From Rostrohypoxylon terebratum (Eukaryota; Ascomycota; Sordariomycetes; Xylariales; Hypoxylaceae): DNA of 16,158 nucleotides. Under the pieces are notes generated by a model. The model ran no database searches. It was not told the DNA's origin and was given only the letters and a program-made list of their open reading frames with translations. The DNA is taken from the NCBI GenBank assembly GCA_022497145.1, contig MU386093.1, forward strand, positions 1 to 16,158. Direction: 5' to 3'. Position numbers and translations under genes: made by a program. Position 1 is the stretch's first letter; each line of letters starts with the position of its first letter. Shown piece after piece: positions 1 to 9,872 of the stretch.

Positions 1-350
1 ATGGGAACTAATCGTGAGTTCGTCGATTCATCGTTTCAGTCACGTGACCTTCGGATTATTATTTCTTCCGGTGGTCGTATCTTCGGATCGTAACATTTTA
101 AATATTAAAATAATTAAAATTTAAATAAATAATAATTATAACATTATTTTTTTAATAATTTTTAATAAAAATTATAATATTATTTAAGTTATAATATTTT
201 TCTTTAATTAAGCTTTACTTAATTAATCTTATAAGGTAAGCACATAAACCATCGGGTATATAATGGTACTTTACGAGTAGTAGATACTAATATTAAATTA
301 ATATAGTTTAAAACTATATTGTACGCAGTATTAGATAGATAACCTCAAGT

Positions 351-364
351 ACTTCGTACGAAGT
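351..364. repeat. 14-bp palindrome ACTTCGTACGAAGT
   Basis: A perfect palindrome identical to the core at 6654-6667. It sits between the AT-rich block and the TATA-like element of the threonine aldolase gene. Confidence 0.85.
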
Positions 365-378
365 CATATCTGGATAGT

Positions 379-388
379 GATATAAATA
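379..388 (+). promoter_or_regulatory. TATA-like element upstream of threonine aldolase
   Basis: A gatataaata string lies about 240 bases before the favoured ATG at 627 and about 115 bases before the alternative upstream ATG at 501. Position and sequence suit a core promoter, but the surroundings are AT-rich and TATA-like words arise easily there. Confidence 0.3.
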
Positions 389-626
389 ATTACCAGATAC
401 TAGGATATTAGACCTTGAGATCTTCTTTCCCTCCTACATATGCCACCAGTATTATTACATTGCTAGCTACCTCCCGAACCTTTTGCAAGTCGGCCAATCT
501 ATGTGGCGACATCGGATTCCCAGAAAGCTGGGAACCCCGCTGTTACCATCAACACTCACCCGCTATCGTCACCCGCTGCCACAGCCACTTTGCTATCCAA
601 GACCTCTTTATATCTCGTTAGCTACT

Positions 627-1984
627 ATGTCTACTATGTCTACTATCACCAATCCAGATGGGAAACCAGCCAGCACTTGGCTCGGCAATAGGGGCGCTGC
701 CGCTTTCGATCTTAGAAGTAAACTAGCATTCATGGATCTCTTCGCTCCCTTCCCATTTCTTCAAATTCAACCCGTGACCCGTGTTCGACCTGAAGGCTAA
801 GTAACTCTCACCTGACTAATACCTGCCATAGGCGACACCATGACTACACCAACGCCAGAAATGCTATTTGCTATCCAAAATACCACCTTGCTGGACGATG
901 TTTTTGAAGAAGACCAGACCACCATCGACCTCGAGACTCACGTGGCATCTCTTACAGGTAAAGAGGCTGCTCTATTCGTCCTTTCTGGAACAATGGGAAA
1001 CCAAATAGCTTTACGCTCACTGCTCACACGACCGCCCCATGGTGTGCTCACCGATCATCGTTCGCACATTGTCAAGTATGAAGCTGGAGGGTAAATCGCA
1101 CCCCCCCCAAAAAAAGTCGGCGGGTCGACCTGTCTTACTCGGGACTGACCCTGCGAAATAGTGTCTCATCCTTAACCGGCGCTATGATTACCCCTGTAAT
1201 ACCTAGAAATGGTCTTTATTTAACTCTAGAGGATGTCAAGTCCAACGTTGTCCTTGGCGACGAAATTCACTCTTGTCCTACACGCGTTATCAGCCTAGAG
1301 AACTCGCTGAACGGCTTGGTCATGCCTCTACAAGAGGTGAAGCGGATCTCCGAGTTTGCTCGAGAGAACGGCATCCTACTGCATTGCGACGGTGCGAGGT
1401 TGTGGGAAGTGGTTGCTTCTGGTGCTGGATCGCTATCAGACTTCTGTCAATATTTTGACACCGTCTCACTCTGCTTCTCCAAAGGTCTAGGTGCTCCAGT
1501 CGGGAGTATCATTGTCGGTAGTAAGTCGCTCATAAAGTATGCGAGGTGGGTGCGCAAGTCGATTGGCGGTGGCTTGCGTCAGTCCGGCGTTGTCACAGCT
1601 GCTGCTCGGGTAGCAGTTGACGTGACCTTTGGCAAAGGCCCCAGCGGTGCTGGAGGGCTTCTCAAGGATACCCACCTCACAGCAAGGCGCGTCGAGAGGC
1701 TTTGGATTGAGTTGGGCGGCAAAATGGAATATCCCGTCCAAACGAACATGGTCTGGCTGGATCTTAAATCGCTAAATTGTACCCCTTCTAGATTTGCTCA
1801 GCTAGGCGCTCAAGCTGGCTTGAAAATTTCCGGCAACCGACTTATTACGCACTATCAGATTGGTGATGAAGCTGTCGAGAGGCTAGTCAGTGTTTTCGAA
1901 AAAGTGGCTGCGGAAAAGGGATTCAGCGATCACGATAAAGATCACAATCCAACCCAACATGATCTTTACGGCAGTAAGGTTTAG
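627..1984 (+). CDS. GLY1: low-specificity L-threonine aldolase (PLP enzyme)
   Basis: It is predicted to cleave L-threonine or L-allo-threonine to glycine and acetaldehyde. Exons are 627-717, 832-1090 and 1162-1984, giving 390 aa, near the usual fungal length. The introns (718-831 and 1091-1161) start GTAAAC/GTAAAT and end in TAG, with CTGAC-type branch sites; both junctions restore family sequence (AFDLR-SDTMTTPTPEM and YEAGG-VSSLTGAMI). The fold-type I PLP core is visible: HRSH near residue 105, HCDGARLWE with Asp193 for the pyridine nitrogen, SLCFSKGLGAPVGS with Schiff-base Lys224, then GGGLRQSG and TNMVWLDL. The start at 627 fits the short cytosolic N-terminus of the family. An in-frame ATG at 501 would add 42 residues with no Asp or Glu and many Arg/His, a possible mitochondrial presequence. 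Fungi often have several paralogues, so one-to-one orthology with GLY1 is uncertain. Confidence 0.92.
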
Positions 1985-2837
1985 GCGATGAATGGGCTAA
2001 AACATAATCACAACATTTGTAGAGATGTTATAACATACGAGAAGAAGGTAAAAAAGTTCTAGGGATCCTATGAAGCAAAACGCCGTCAACCTTACACGAG
2101 ACAGACGTCTAGTCTTCATTGACATCACACTAAAACGCAGAGCTACCTGACAATCCATATGTTCACGCTTCTGAGAACCCTGCAACCACAAATTGACGAA
2201 TGCTGACTCGAGTGAGGAGATACTAATATTCGGTACACGGCTGTGAAAAACCAGCAAGGCTTTGCTTTACCAGGGCATAGATAACCTGGACGCCACACAA
2301 AAATATATTTTACGATATATATATTGAAACCCCCAAGCCATCGACTGCCACGCGACTCCGGGTGGCCTTTGCCTTTCTCAAGAGCTAGAGACTACACTTC
2401 CTCCCCCTTAGGTGGCTAGACTTGCTTGCTATATTCACATCCGGTCTTCAACGCTTCTCGTGCTGTGGCTTTAGAGGAACGCAATTATGTACATTCACAT
2501 ACATGGCCTGAGGGCCTACTCTTCTTCTGATTGCCCTTCATATACACGGGTTGTCCAAAGTATTGACACGGTTCTCCTGCACCTTTGTGCCTTCCTGGTC
2601 TCAAGCTTTTCTAGTACGAAGTACTGTTCGTCATGATATTTCTTCATGTCGGGGGTATTGTGCGTCATGTGGTTGTAAACAATAAAATGCAACCAAGCCC
2701 CTGATCGTTATGCCGGGATAGTTTTGCTACTTTTTGTGAATAGATGCTGCCACCAAACGCCGAAGAAGCGAGTATCACGAACCCATTCGTGCATTGCACC
2801 CCCTTAATTGATTTTTTTCTTTTTCGTCTTGTCCCTG
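1985..2837. other. intergenic region between convergent genes
   Basis: The 3' ends of threonine aldolase (plus) and the Sel1-repeat gene (minus) face each other here. I see no coding signal. It holds an AT patch with TATA words (2305-2326), a CT-rich stretch (2340-2420), an imperfect palindrome AGTAC-GAA-GTACT (2613-2625) related to the ACTTCGTACGAAGT element, and an AATAAA word near 2682. Terminators cannot be fixed from sequence alone. Confidence 0.5.
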
Positions 2838-5147
2838 TTAGGCCTTTTTCCCGAAAATTCCCCTACTCCTTGACTTGCTTCGGGCACGCTTCGACTTGGC
2901 GCTGCTAGCATCATCGCTATACTTCGCCTTGTGTATCCTGCAAAGTTATGCATCAGTCGCCAAGAGTACATCATATAGCTCTTCCGGAAAAGGATCTCAC
3001 CAGCTATTTCCTGGCATACTCATGCCTTTAGCCTCGGCCATACGATAAAATTTGGCGCTCTTCTTGAGGTCTTTCTTGCATCCGACACCTTTAGCATAGC
3101 AAAAGCCAGCCTCGGCCAGCGCGTCGACATCTCCCCAACCTAAATTCTCGTTAGCGCAGATTTTGGCCACCTTCGTCAATGGCATGAACCTACTTCCTGC
3201 AATCTCAAAACACCGCAGAGCAAGTGCTTTATCCTGTTCGATACCCCAACCATTCATATGGCTGACGCCTAATTCGTAAATGCTCAGGGCAAATTGCGCC
3301 TTGCGTGTTTTACGATCCATAAAATCTACGGATTTTCCTTCTTTGACATGGTCTTCATCTTCCGCAATTTCGGCACTGACGACGTCAGCGGCTTTTCGCA
3401 ACCACTCCACGCCTTCTCGCTGATTTGGTCGCATGCCCCACCCGTGCCGACAAGCTAACGCATACAATAACATCCCTGTCGGATCCCCGGCGCGTGCAGC
3501 AAGCCGCAGATGATAGGTAGACTCCTTTACGGAGCCTTCCTCGTGGCACTTGATGCCTTTGGCTAGGTGCTCCTCTGCGCTTATTTCAGAGACGGTGGGG
3601 GCATGTGAATGTTGTGATTTGGATGGCCTGATAGTGGCAGCAGAATCGCTTGTAGATACGGACACTGGCGTTCGTCCTCGAGCTTGATCATGAAGGGGCG
3701 ACGTGAGGGTTCGACCTCTAGGAACATCCTCGGAAGGCCTGCTTCCGCCGGTCGATGGACGGCTCGGGTCAGGCGATGGTTGCCGTCCATCCATAGACAT
3801 TTCGTTAGAAAGCTTGCTTCGTTCTACGGATGGGCGGGCTAGGAGAGAATCGGCTGCGTGAGTGCCCTCTTGGGTTCTCGAGGAAGAGCTCGAAGGCCGA
3901 GTAGGTGGAGATGGTGGTGCTTGGCCGCCCCTTGGAAATGTCTGTACATTGCTCGGGGCAGTGATTGGCTGCTCCCATACGAAAGAGGCCGACGTCTCAT
4001 TGTCACGAAAGATAGCCGAGTTACGCTGTAGCGATTTTCCTCTGGGTAATGAATACTTTGAGTAAATGTACGAAGGGGCGCCTCTCCCATCATCATCAAG
4101 AAAAGCTTCGCTGTGCATGCTGACCGGAGTGTGCGCCGTTTCATCTGCAAGTACGAAGGAGGGTTGACTGTCGGACGATGCTTGTCGAGATGGCGGCTCT
4201 AGACCTGGAGTGCCTGACCGGCTCAGTGGACGAGAGAAGTTGAAAGAGGGACGTGGTAAGGGCGCAGAAGCATCGGAACTAATTGACGGTGACCTTTGAT
4301 AATGAGCAATGGGAGATGCAAGGCCGGGCCCCGAGAAGGCGCTGCTCGAAGAAAGCTTTCGTCCTGGTTGCGAATGAAAGGAGGCGCTCAGGACCTCGTC
4401 GTTGTTGGCTTCCAAAGGCGCCGACATTATGCTCGACGAACGTTTAGGAAATAGCGGCCTTGGGGGGACTAAGCCAGCAGACTCGTGGGAGGATATTTTT
4501 GTTAGCTTCTCTGGAGAGGGCGGAAAGCGGCTGCGGGAAGGCGAAATCTCCCTGTTGTCGCGATCGTGCCCTATCGAATTATGTTCAGGCGCTCTGTCAC
4601 CGATGCTTTCTAGGTCACTGGGAGACTGTTCCCTGCGCGCGCCATAAAACCCGCCATCCTCATCGAGCTTTTCAAGTTGACGACCACGTGAATTTTCGAT
4701 GAAAGGGTTTGGAGGGAGCGGCACCGACTGGTCAGGGGTAGGCGGTATGCGGCTCATCCGAGGATGCATCGAGACAGGGCGTTCCGTCGGCGATTCTACC
4801 TCCGTCGTTAAACCAAGTCCGGTATTTTGGTGGGGGGTTTCTGGTTGGTCTTCAGAGGAATCGTAGGACATGGAGCGAAAGTAATCGGAACGGCCCTGGA
4901 CAACCAATGGGCTGTCAGTTGTCAAAGGTGGCAGGCGACTCATTCGCCTACCAGCTTTGGCGCTCTCCTCGAGCTGCTTAGCTAGCAGGCGACTTTGGGC
5001 CGCAAAGGCATCGAGGGGGGATAAAGCAGGCGGGACCTCGCCGGCAACGTGTAATCGTGGTGACCGAAGAGGACGGGAGACAGCGCTGCTGGCAACCGAG
5101 GCGGAGGAATTCGCCTGTAGGTCGATAAAATTAGGCCGGTTCGCCAT
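2838..5147 (-). CDS. nif1: Sel1-repeat protein, mitosis inhibitor Nif1 / Dsf2 type
   Basis: Exons are 5147-3194, 3139-3001 and 2937-2838, giving 730 aa. The 54-nt intron (3193-3140, CTAAC branch) can be read through in frame, but splicing restores FEIAGS-WGDVDA. The 63-nt intron (3000-2938) splits a Trp codon and adds a last exon that a single-ORF reading misses. That exon encodes IHKAKYSDD and a basic KSKRARSKSRSRG tail. Residues 1-520 are Ser/Pro-rich and probably disordered, with the conserved-looking blocks SPLDAFAAQSRLLAKQLEES and GRRMSRLPPLTT. Residues from about 524 to 700 hold several Sel1 repeats (AARAGDPTGM, YELGVSHMNGWGIEQD, AEAGFCYAKGVG). The combination matches the ascomycete family annotated as Nif1, known in fission yeast as a negative regulator of the Nim1/Cdr1 mitotic kinase, and budding-yeast Dsf2. 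The chitin synthase activator Skt5/Chs4 also has Sel1 repeats, but lacks this N-terminus as I know it. The molecular role here is inferred. Confidence 0.82.
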
Positions 5148-5669
5148 AGCGAAGTAAAATTATCGCGGTCGATATTGGGATTTGACGTTTATTGTAATGA
5201 CAACCTTGTGGTAAACATTAACAATCTTTCCCCAATCCTCCGAGGGCTGCGCAGATGGGCGACCAAAATGAACCGCCCCAAAATTACGAACGACGAGGGT
5301 GTATGGCGTAGTTCAAATCGATGTTACGGAAATTGGACTAATATCTGTGTGTCGGGGTAAGTGCGGCGGTAGGTGATCTCTAGAAGGCGCATGAAACATG
5401 AAGTCGGTTTCGTAGGTCGTCGTGAGATAGGAGAGGATGCGACAGGAACATAGGATCAACGTGATCAGAAGAGGATGACGGTCGTTTACGGGCGGGTTGA
5501 GAGAGGGGTGCGTTAATCAAGTCGCTTGGATACGCACTTTAGGTAAAATAGCAGAAATATCAAGAACGGTCTCGTTTACCGAATGCCGAAAAATTATGGA
5601 TTCCTGAGGGAGTTTGAAGCAGGTTGCAATTGAAGTTGGAAGCTTTCAGGATTAGAGAAGAAACGGTAC

Positions 5670-5748
5670 GAAAAAAGAGAAAAAAAAGGAGGAAGAAGAA
5701 AAAAAGAGAAAGAAAGAGAGAGAGAGAGAGAAGAAGAAGAAGAAGAAG

Positions 5749-5778
<30 letters not shown>
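5670..5778. repeat. 109-nt uninterrupted homopurine tract with (AG)n and (AAG)16
   Basis: Every base from 5670 to 5778 on the plus strand is A or G. It begins with A-rich GA words, passes through a (GA)n run (about 5714-5730) and ends in 16 perfect AAG units (5731-5778). On the nif1 coding strand it is a polypyrimidine tract about 520-630 nt before the ATG. Mirror-symmetric purine tracts of this kind can form intramolecular triplexes (H-DNA) and are length-unstable. CT-rich tracts are also common in fungal promoters and leaders. Confidence 0.95.
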
Positions 5779-5779
<1 letters not shown>

Positions 5780-6128
5780 TGGTGACAGATGAGAATGAAG
5801 AGATGAAGAGGGATCAAATGATAAGATGGGTTTACAACTTTGAAGCAAAGAATGGGCGATGATTTATCACTAAATCACTAAGAGAAGAATTCACCTGGCC
5901 TCCACGGCAGGGTGACGAAAGATGATGGGGTATTATTATGGTGCTGATTATGGTGTGGCTTGTTTTGATTTCCGTCTGCGCGAATGTACAGATGAATGTA
6001 TACGAATTGTATGTGTATAATATGTTGTGTATGTGCGTATATGCGATGGGACGAAGAGCGATCAAGGACTAAAGGTCGATTGAATTGGTCCGGGGGTTCA
6101 TCGTCTCGTCAGGAACATTGAAGGAGAA

Positions 6129-6154
6129 GGGTCGAGAGGGTCGAGAGGGTCGAG
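6129..6154. repeat. short tandem repeat, unit GGGTCGAGA, about 2.9 copies
   Basis: Two perfect 9-bp units (6129-6137 and 6138-6146) are followed by eight bases of a third. No function is suggested. Confidence 0.8.
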
Positions 6155-6652
6155 GAGCCAGCCAAATTGCTTCAGAGCTCTTACATAGTAGTCTAGTACT
6201 ACCACCGTTGCGCAGTACAGCCCACTAGCCCACTACCATTCAGGTTAGTTAAGATTACATCTGTCTGGGTACCCCGTACTGCCAGGTGCTGTTTGTACAC
6301 AGTTCTCCCAAAATTGGGTACAACCAGGGGCGGCCTTTTCTTCATTGGGCGAGCTTGTGAGCTTACTTAGCTAATACATAGTAAGGGTGCACGTCACGAT
6401 ATGTAATATGTACCTAGTACAATACATGCATGTAGTACTTACCTAGTATGTAGTAGAGGTATGTAAGTAGCAGCTTACATGTATTGTGTATTATATAGAT
6501 AAATTATAAATTTTTAAATTTGATGTTTATATAATACTATGTAAATCTAGTCTTCCTTAATAGATCACGAATCCACGCAAAGCAAACACATGTAAGTATC
6601 ATCTATGGGGTACATGTAAAGATATGTATCTATTACATCAATCCCTATAACG

Positions 6653-6668
6653 TACTTCGTACGAAGTA
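6653..6668. repeat. perfect 16-bp palindrome around ACTTCGTACGAAGT
   Basis: TACTTCGTACGAAGTA is its own reverse complement. The 14-bp core is identical to the one at 351-364, and a partial copy (ACTTCGTACGTACT) lies near 6840-6853. It may be a dispersed element or a protein-binding site; the sequence alone does not decide. Confidence 0.85.
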
Positions 6669-7469
6669 TTACATTGTAAGTGGCAACCGTGCTTAACCCC
6701 ATTCATGCCTAGCCCGGTCATGGTGGAACATCAAAGTCACCGAATAGACCCTACATAAGATACCTATTACCTAGTACTATCAAAACGCACATCCCCCATA
6801 CGTATCATGAATATTATTAGATGCAGTTCCTACAGTATTACTTCGTACGTACTACTGCTACTATCCCTTTAACGACCGACCAAAAGGCATTTCGTACCCT
6901 ATGTATTAAGCCAATTAGAAGATGTTGTCGGTGGAAATACTAGGGTTTTCAACTTGAAGCTTTGATAATTCTTAATAGGGTAAAGCTTAGTACTTTAAAA
7001 GCTCGAGGATCTTGTATTAGTGTAATAAAACATAAGCAAAAAAATGTGTTGAAACAGTCCCTAGGTACTTTAGTGAGATCTGGCTCTTGTACCGACCTTG
7101 TTATTTCAAAATGCCTTTCGGTCAGTCGTCAAAGGGATAGTATGTAGTTCTCAATCCATGCATATTAATATTATTGGCAAATCTGTGAGGGGATCCGACA
7201 ATATTAATACGAGAACACGCGAGCTGTACTTGACGCGATTTTTGCCTCACTTGGCGAATTTATTTCGCCAAAGATGAACGCATGTCAGCAACCTATTATT
7301 GCAAAGCTGAAGTAGAAAACGCGATTGACATGGTCGGGTGGTTTGCCTTAGTAGAGATCGGTCCTGCTTGTGGCTGAGACAAGTCGATAATAATAGTCCT
7401 GAGGTTCTTTAACTGCATCAACCAACCAGCTGAGGAGCTCAGCACTTCGCGAACCATTCTCCCAAACAT

Positions 7470-7477
7470 TGACGTCA
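7470..7477. promoter_or_regulatory. TGACGTCA palindrome (CRE/ATF-type site)
   Basis: This perfect 8-bp bZIP consensus lies inside the spacer, about 550 bases beyond the 3' end of ERV46, so no gene is an obvious target. It also overlaps the unassigned open stretch 7536-7348 and may be chance. Confidence 0.25.
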
Positions 7478-7654
7478 AGGGTACTCAAGCCATTCAGCAA
7501 AATTCGAATGATACTTGTGTTGTGTTCGTGGCCATATTATCATAATACATACGTTGTAAATCTAACCTAGGGGTAGTTGAACTCCAATATACGTACCGGA
7601 TTAATGAGTATCACATTAACGGCAAGCCCGGTTTCACATGACAGTATTAGAAAC

Positions 7655-7690
7655 AACCTTCGTAGGTACATACCTAGGTCCTATGTATGG
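7655..7690. repeat. TAGG/CCTA-word cluster
   Basis: A short run of GTAGGTAC, TACCTAGG and CCTATG words, of the same composition as the larger cluster at 9873-10095. Confidence 0.5.
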
Positions 7691-8024
7691 TTGAGAAGAT
7701 CTCAACAACCTAGTCCACATAATCAAAGGGAAAAATATTTCAAGAAAACAGGTCAGGTAGAAAGTATCACAAGTACTAAGGCGATTACCAATCGTCAAGT
7801 GACAGTTACATGCCTCACTTTTCAGTTATCTTCTACTGATAGTCGTGGAAATATCATCCGAGTCTAGATAGACCACTCTTTATAAAGCTTTTGTGAACAA
7901 GACACCGTAAAAATCCCCCCCCAAGAACTAGCCGGCAACTCCATTCCCAACGCGTGCGACCAGACAGAAAGCCTGTCACGATCAAGCATTAATTTACAAT
8001 AGTGATAGAGCTCGGGAATCTTTC

Positions 8025-9509
8025 TCAAAGATTCTTAGATTGGAGCTTCTTTAATCTCGTTGCACCGTCGTATACACCTCTATCGACAGCAGCAGCCACT
8101 GTCAGTGTACCGCCGATCACTGCACATAGACCCGTCAGGAACCCAGTGAAGGTTTTAGCACGTTCTTCACGGTTAATGACCTTCATAGGAGAGATGTCCT
8201 ACTTGATGTCAGAGATGATCGAGTCGGTGGGAGTTAAGAGAAGTACTTACGTAGGAAAAGAACACCCCCGGAATACCGCCTCTCGCGTGCATTCGTTCTT
8301 GGTGGCCTTCGGCTGCATCATCGCCTCCGGCTAGACTCCGCTTGTGGCTCGTGACCGAGTATTGGTGCGTCTCCATGCTGCCATCAACCGCGCTACCAAG
8401 GTTTCCTAGCCAGATCTCGTCATCAGCCTGGCCGTCATGCCCACTCGGTTTGGACCAGCTAAGGGGTAGGTACGCAGTTGGGACGACCTTCACGAAGTAC
8501 ATGAAGTTGAAGTTGGGGTCGTCGGTGGTCTGCTTGACTTGGTCTAGGGGGTTTATGTGGTGGTTAGTCCAAGGACTGTTCTTGGCGTGCTTCCGAGTTA
8601 CGTCCTCAGGGAGCTGAGGTCCAAACCGAAGTTGGTGGATTTCGTGCTCGAAGGAGTGGCGAACCGGGCTATCCCAGTAATTCTTTAGGTCGTGGACATG
8701 CATGTTGCCATTGCTGAAACTTCGGCCCGGCGCAAAGTGAAAGTTGCCAATCACTTTGTTGACCCGAATTGCTCCTTCGATTCGGCAACCCTCATGCCTT
8801 TGCTCATCCAGTTTCTCGGCATAATGTTCCCGCAAGCACTGTTCAACGCCGTCGCCTCTACCGAAAGCCCATGATGCTTGCGCGTATGCCTCTCGAACCT
8901 CGTCACAAGTGTTACAGCATCCGGATTTGATAGCACTGCTAGGAGCGGGTGCGCCATAGCAAGGACCACAGTAATTGGGATCCAAGTGCTCAGCGGTCTC
9001 ATCTTTGCCATGGCTGTCCATCTCATTAATGGAGCTGCGAAGAATAGAGGTGCGAGAGAGCCTGACTTACAGATACAACGCGGTTACATCAATGACGTCC
9101 CCTCCTTGGGTCGCAGGTTGCAGTCTCACTTTCTGAACGCCATGCAATACTCCATGCTGCTGCTCACCGGAAACGTCCATAACATCGAGGGTCAAAAGCT
9201 CGCAGGGGAGCCTGGGGAACGTGATATTCATGTGTATTTCCATTCGCTCTCCTGCCATCGGAGGGTAAGAAGTCTGGAAGGAGAAACGGGGGCACTTTCG
9301 CAATATTTGAACACACCTCTGCCCTTGTCGACGATAAGTTCGGGGTGGATGACTATCCTTCTGTAATCGGACCATTCTCCCCAGGCAAGATAGAGTACAA
9401 CGATCAAGGATACGATAGTAACTATTCCACCAGAGGTGGTTCGAATTCGTGCATCCTCAACGGTCTTGGTGAAGGCGTCGAGCCTCGTGAATCTCGATTT
9501 CGCAGGCAT
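8025..9509 (-). CDS. ERV46: Erv46/ERGIC-family COPII vesicle cargo receptor
   Basis: Exons are 9509-9317, 9251-9071, 9013-8251 and 8198-8025, giving 436 aa. In yeast this family works as the Erv41-Erv46 complex, cycling between ER and Golgi and retrieving escaped ER residents. The introns are 65, 57 and 52 nt and all junctions keep the family reading (VDKGRG-ERMEI, ALYL-HGKDET, FFSY-DISPMKV). Topology is as expected: a short cytosolic N-terminus (SRFTRLDAFTKT), TM1 at about residues 28-43, a large lumenal domain and TM2 at about 396-417 (FTGFLTGLCAVIGGTLTVA). The lumenal part has FPRLPCELL, DVMDVSGE and two cysteine clusters, CGPC (140-143) and CCNTC (157-161), that mark Erv46 rather than Erv41. 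The tail is RLKKLQSKNL; its lysines are not at the standard -3/-4 positions, so a classical KKxx signal is not evident. The ATG at 9509 is the only Met between the family start and an upstream stretch lacking Met. Confidence 0.95.
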
Positions 9510-9740
9510 GTCGACGGGGTCAGTGGGCTGCGCAGCTCGAAGAAATTCGGGTTCTGCGCGGTAGGATCCAAGCCTAGGTCCGAAATAGTCGCAATGTGTG
9601 TAAGAGTCAACGAAGAGGACCGGTAGGAAGAATTGCAAAGGAAAGAAAGTCACCGTAGGCGCCGCATTGGAATATGAAATTTGGTATTATCTCGGCTCGG
9701 CGTGAAGTAAGGAATGCGAATCACGCTATGTGTACAAAGC

Positions 9741-9748
9741 TATAAATA
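9741..9748. promoter_or_regulatory. TATA-like element upstream of ERV46
   Basis: TATAAATA on the plus strand, read as TATTTATA from the ERV46 strand, lies about 235 bases before the ERV46 ATG. It is the best TATA candidate in this promoter but its orientation is not ideal. Confidence 0.25.
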
Positions 9749-9872
9749 GGAAGAGGTTAAAAGTTGAGGCGTACGTGTGTTCAAGTGGAATTGGAGTGGA
9801 CAGTCGAAAGGCCACCTTCACCTTTTCCGACTCCAATTGGACCGTGAACTAATAGCTATTCGGAATTCCGGA

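Larger units (their letters stand above)
1..626. other. AT-rich intergenic spacer / promoter side of threonine aldolase
   Basis: No gene is supported here. Bases 1-90 have ordinary composition and hold a perfect 10-bp palindrome GTCACGTGAC (39-48), a bHLH/Cbf1-type E-box by sequence. From about 92 to 335 the sequence is almost pure A and T, made of TAAT/ATTA words, with sharp edges. An ACTTCGTACGAAGT palindrome lies at 351-364. A TATA-like element (gatataaata, about 379-388) could serve the threonine aldolase start at 627. The AT block resembles a relic decayed by repeat-induced point mutation, but that reading is inference. Confidence 0.6.
5148..8024. other. long intergenic region upstream of nif1, downstream of ERV46
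   Basis: No gene is supported across about 2.9 kb. From left to right it holds the nif1 leader/promoter (5148 to about 5660), a 109-nt purine tract (5670-5778), a TG/TA-rich patch (about 5990-6045), a short tandem repeat (6129-6154) and a region rich in TAG/GTAC words (about 6180-6480). After these come an AT patch (6489-6540), the palindrome ACTTCGTACGAAGT (6653-6668), a TGACGTCA element (7470-7477) and another TAGG/CCTA cluster (7655-7690). A minus-strand open stretch without an ATG (7536-7348) reads protein-like but I cannot assign it. Confidence 0.5.

Noticed and set aside
5295..5335. T-loop-like GTTCAAATC suggesting a tRNA
   Set aside because: No matching acceptor stem, D-loop or anticodon arm could be drawn around it.
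5560..5848. Minus-strand ORFs of poly-Leu or poly-Ser across the purine tract
   Set aside because: They are translations of the simple repeat with no protein family features.
7577..7867. 96-codon plus-strand open frame
   Set aside because: It begins at a non-ATG codon and its composition and sequence show no domain; part of it is TAGG/CCTA words.
9035..9070. Shorter 36-nt version of ERV46 intron 2 ending at CGCAG
   Set aside because: Too short for a typical fungal intron, and it inserts SINEMDS before HGKDET; the 57-nt version ending at 9014 gives the family-like ALYLHGKDET.
8002..9626. Several long plus-strand ORFs opposite ERV46
   Set aside because: They are antisense shadows of the well-supported minus-strand exons.
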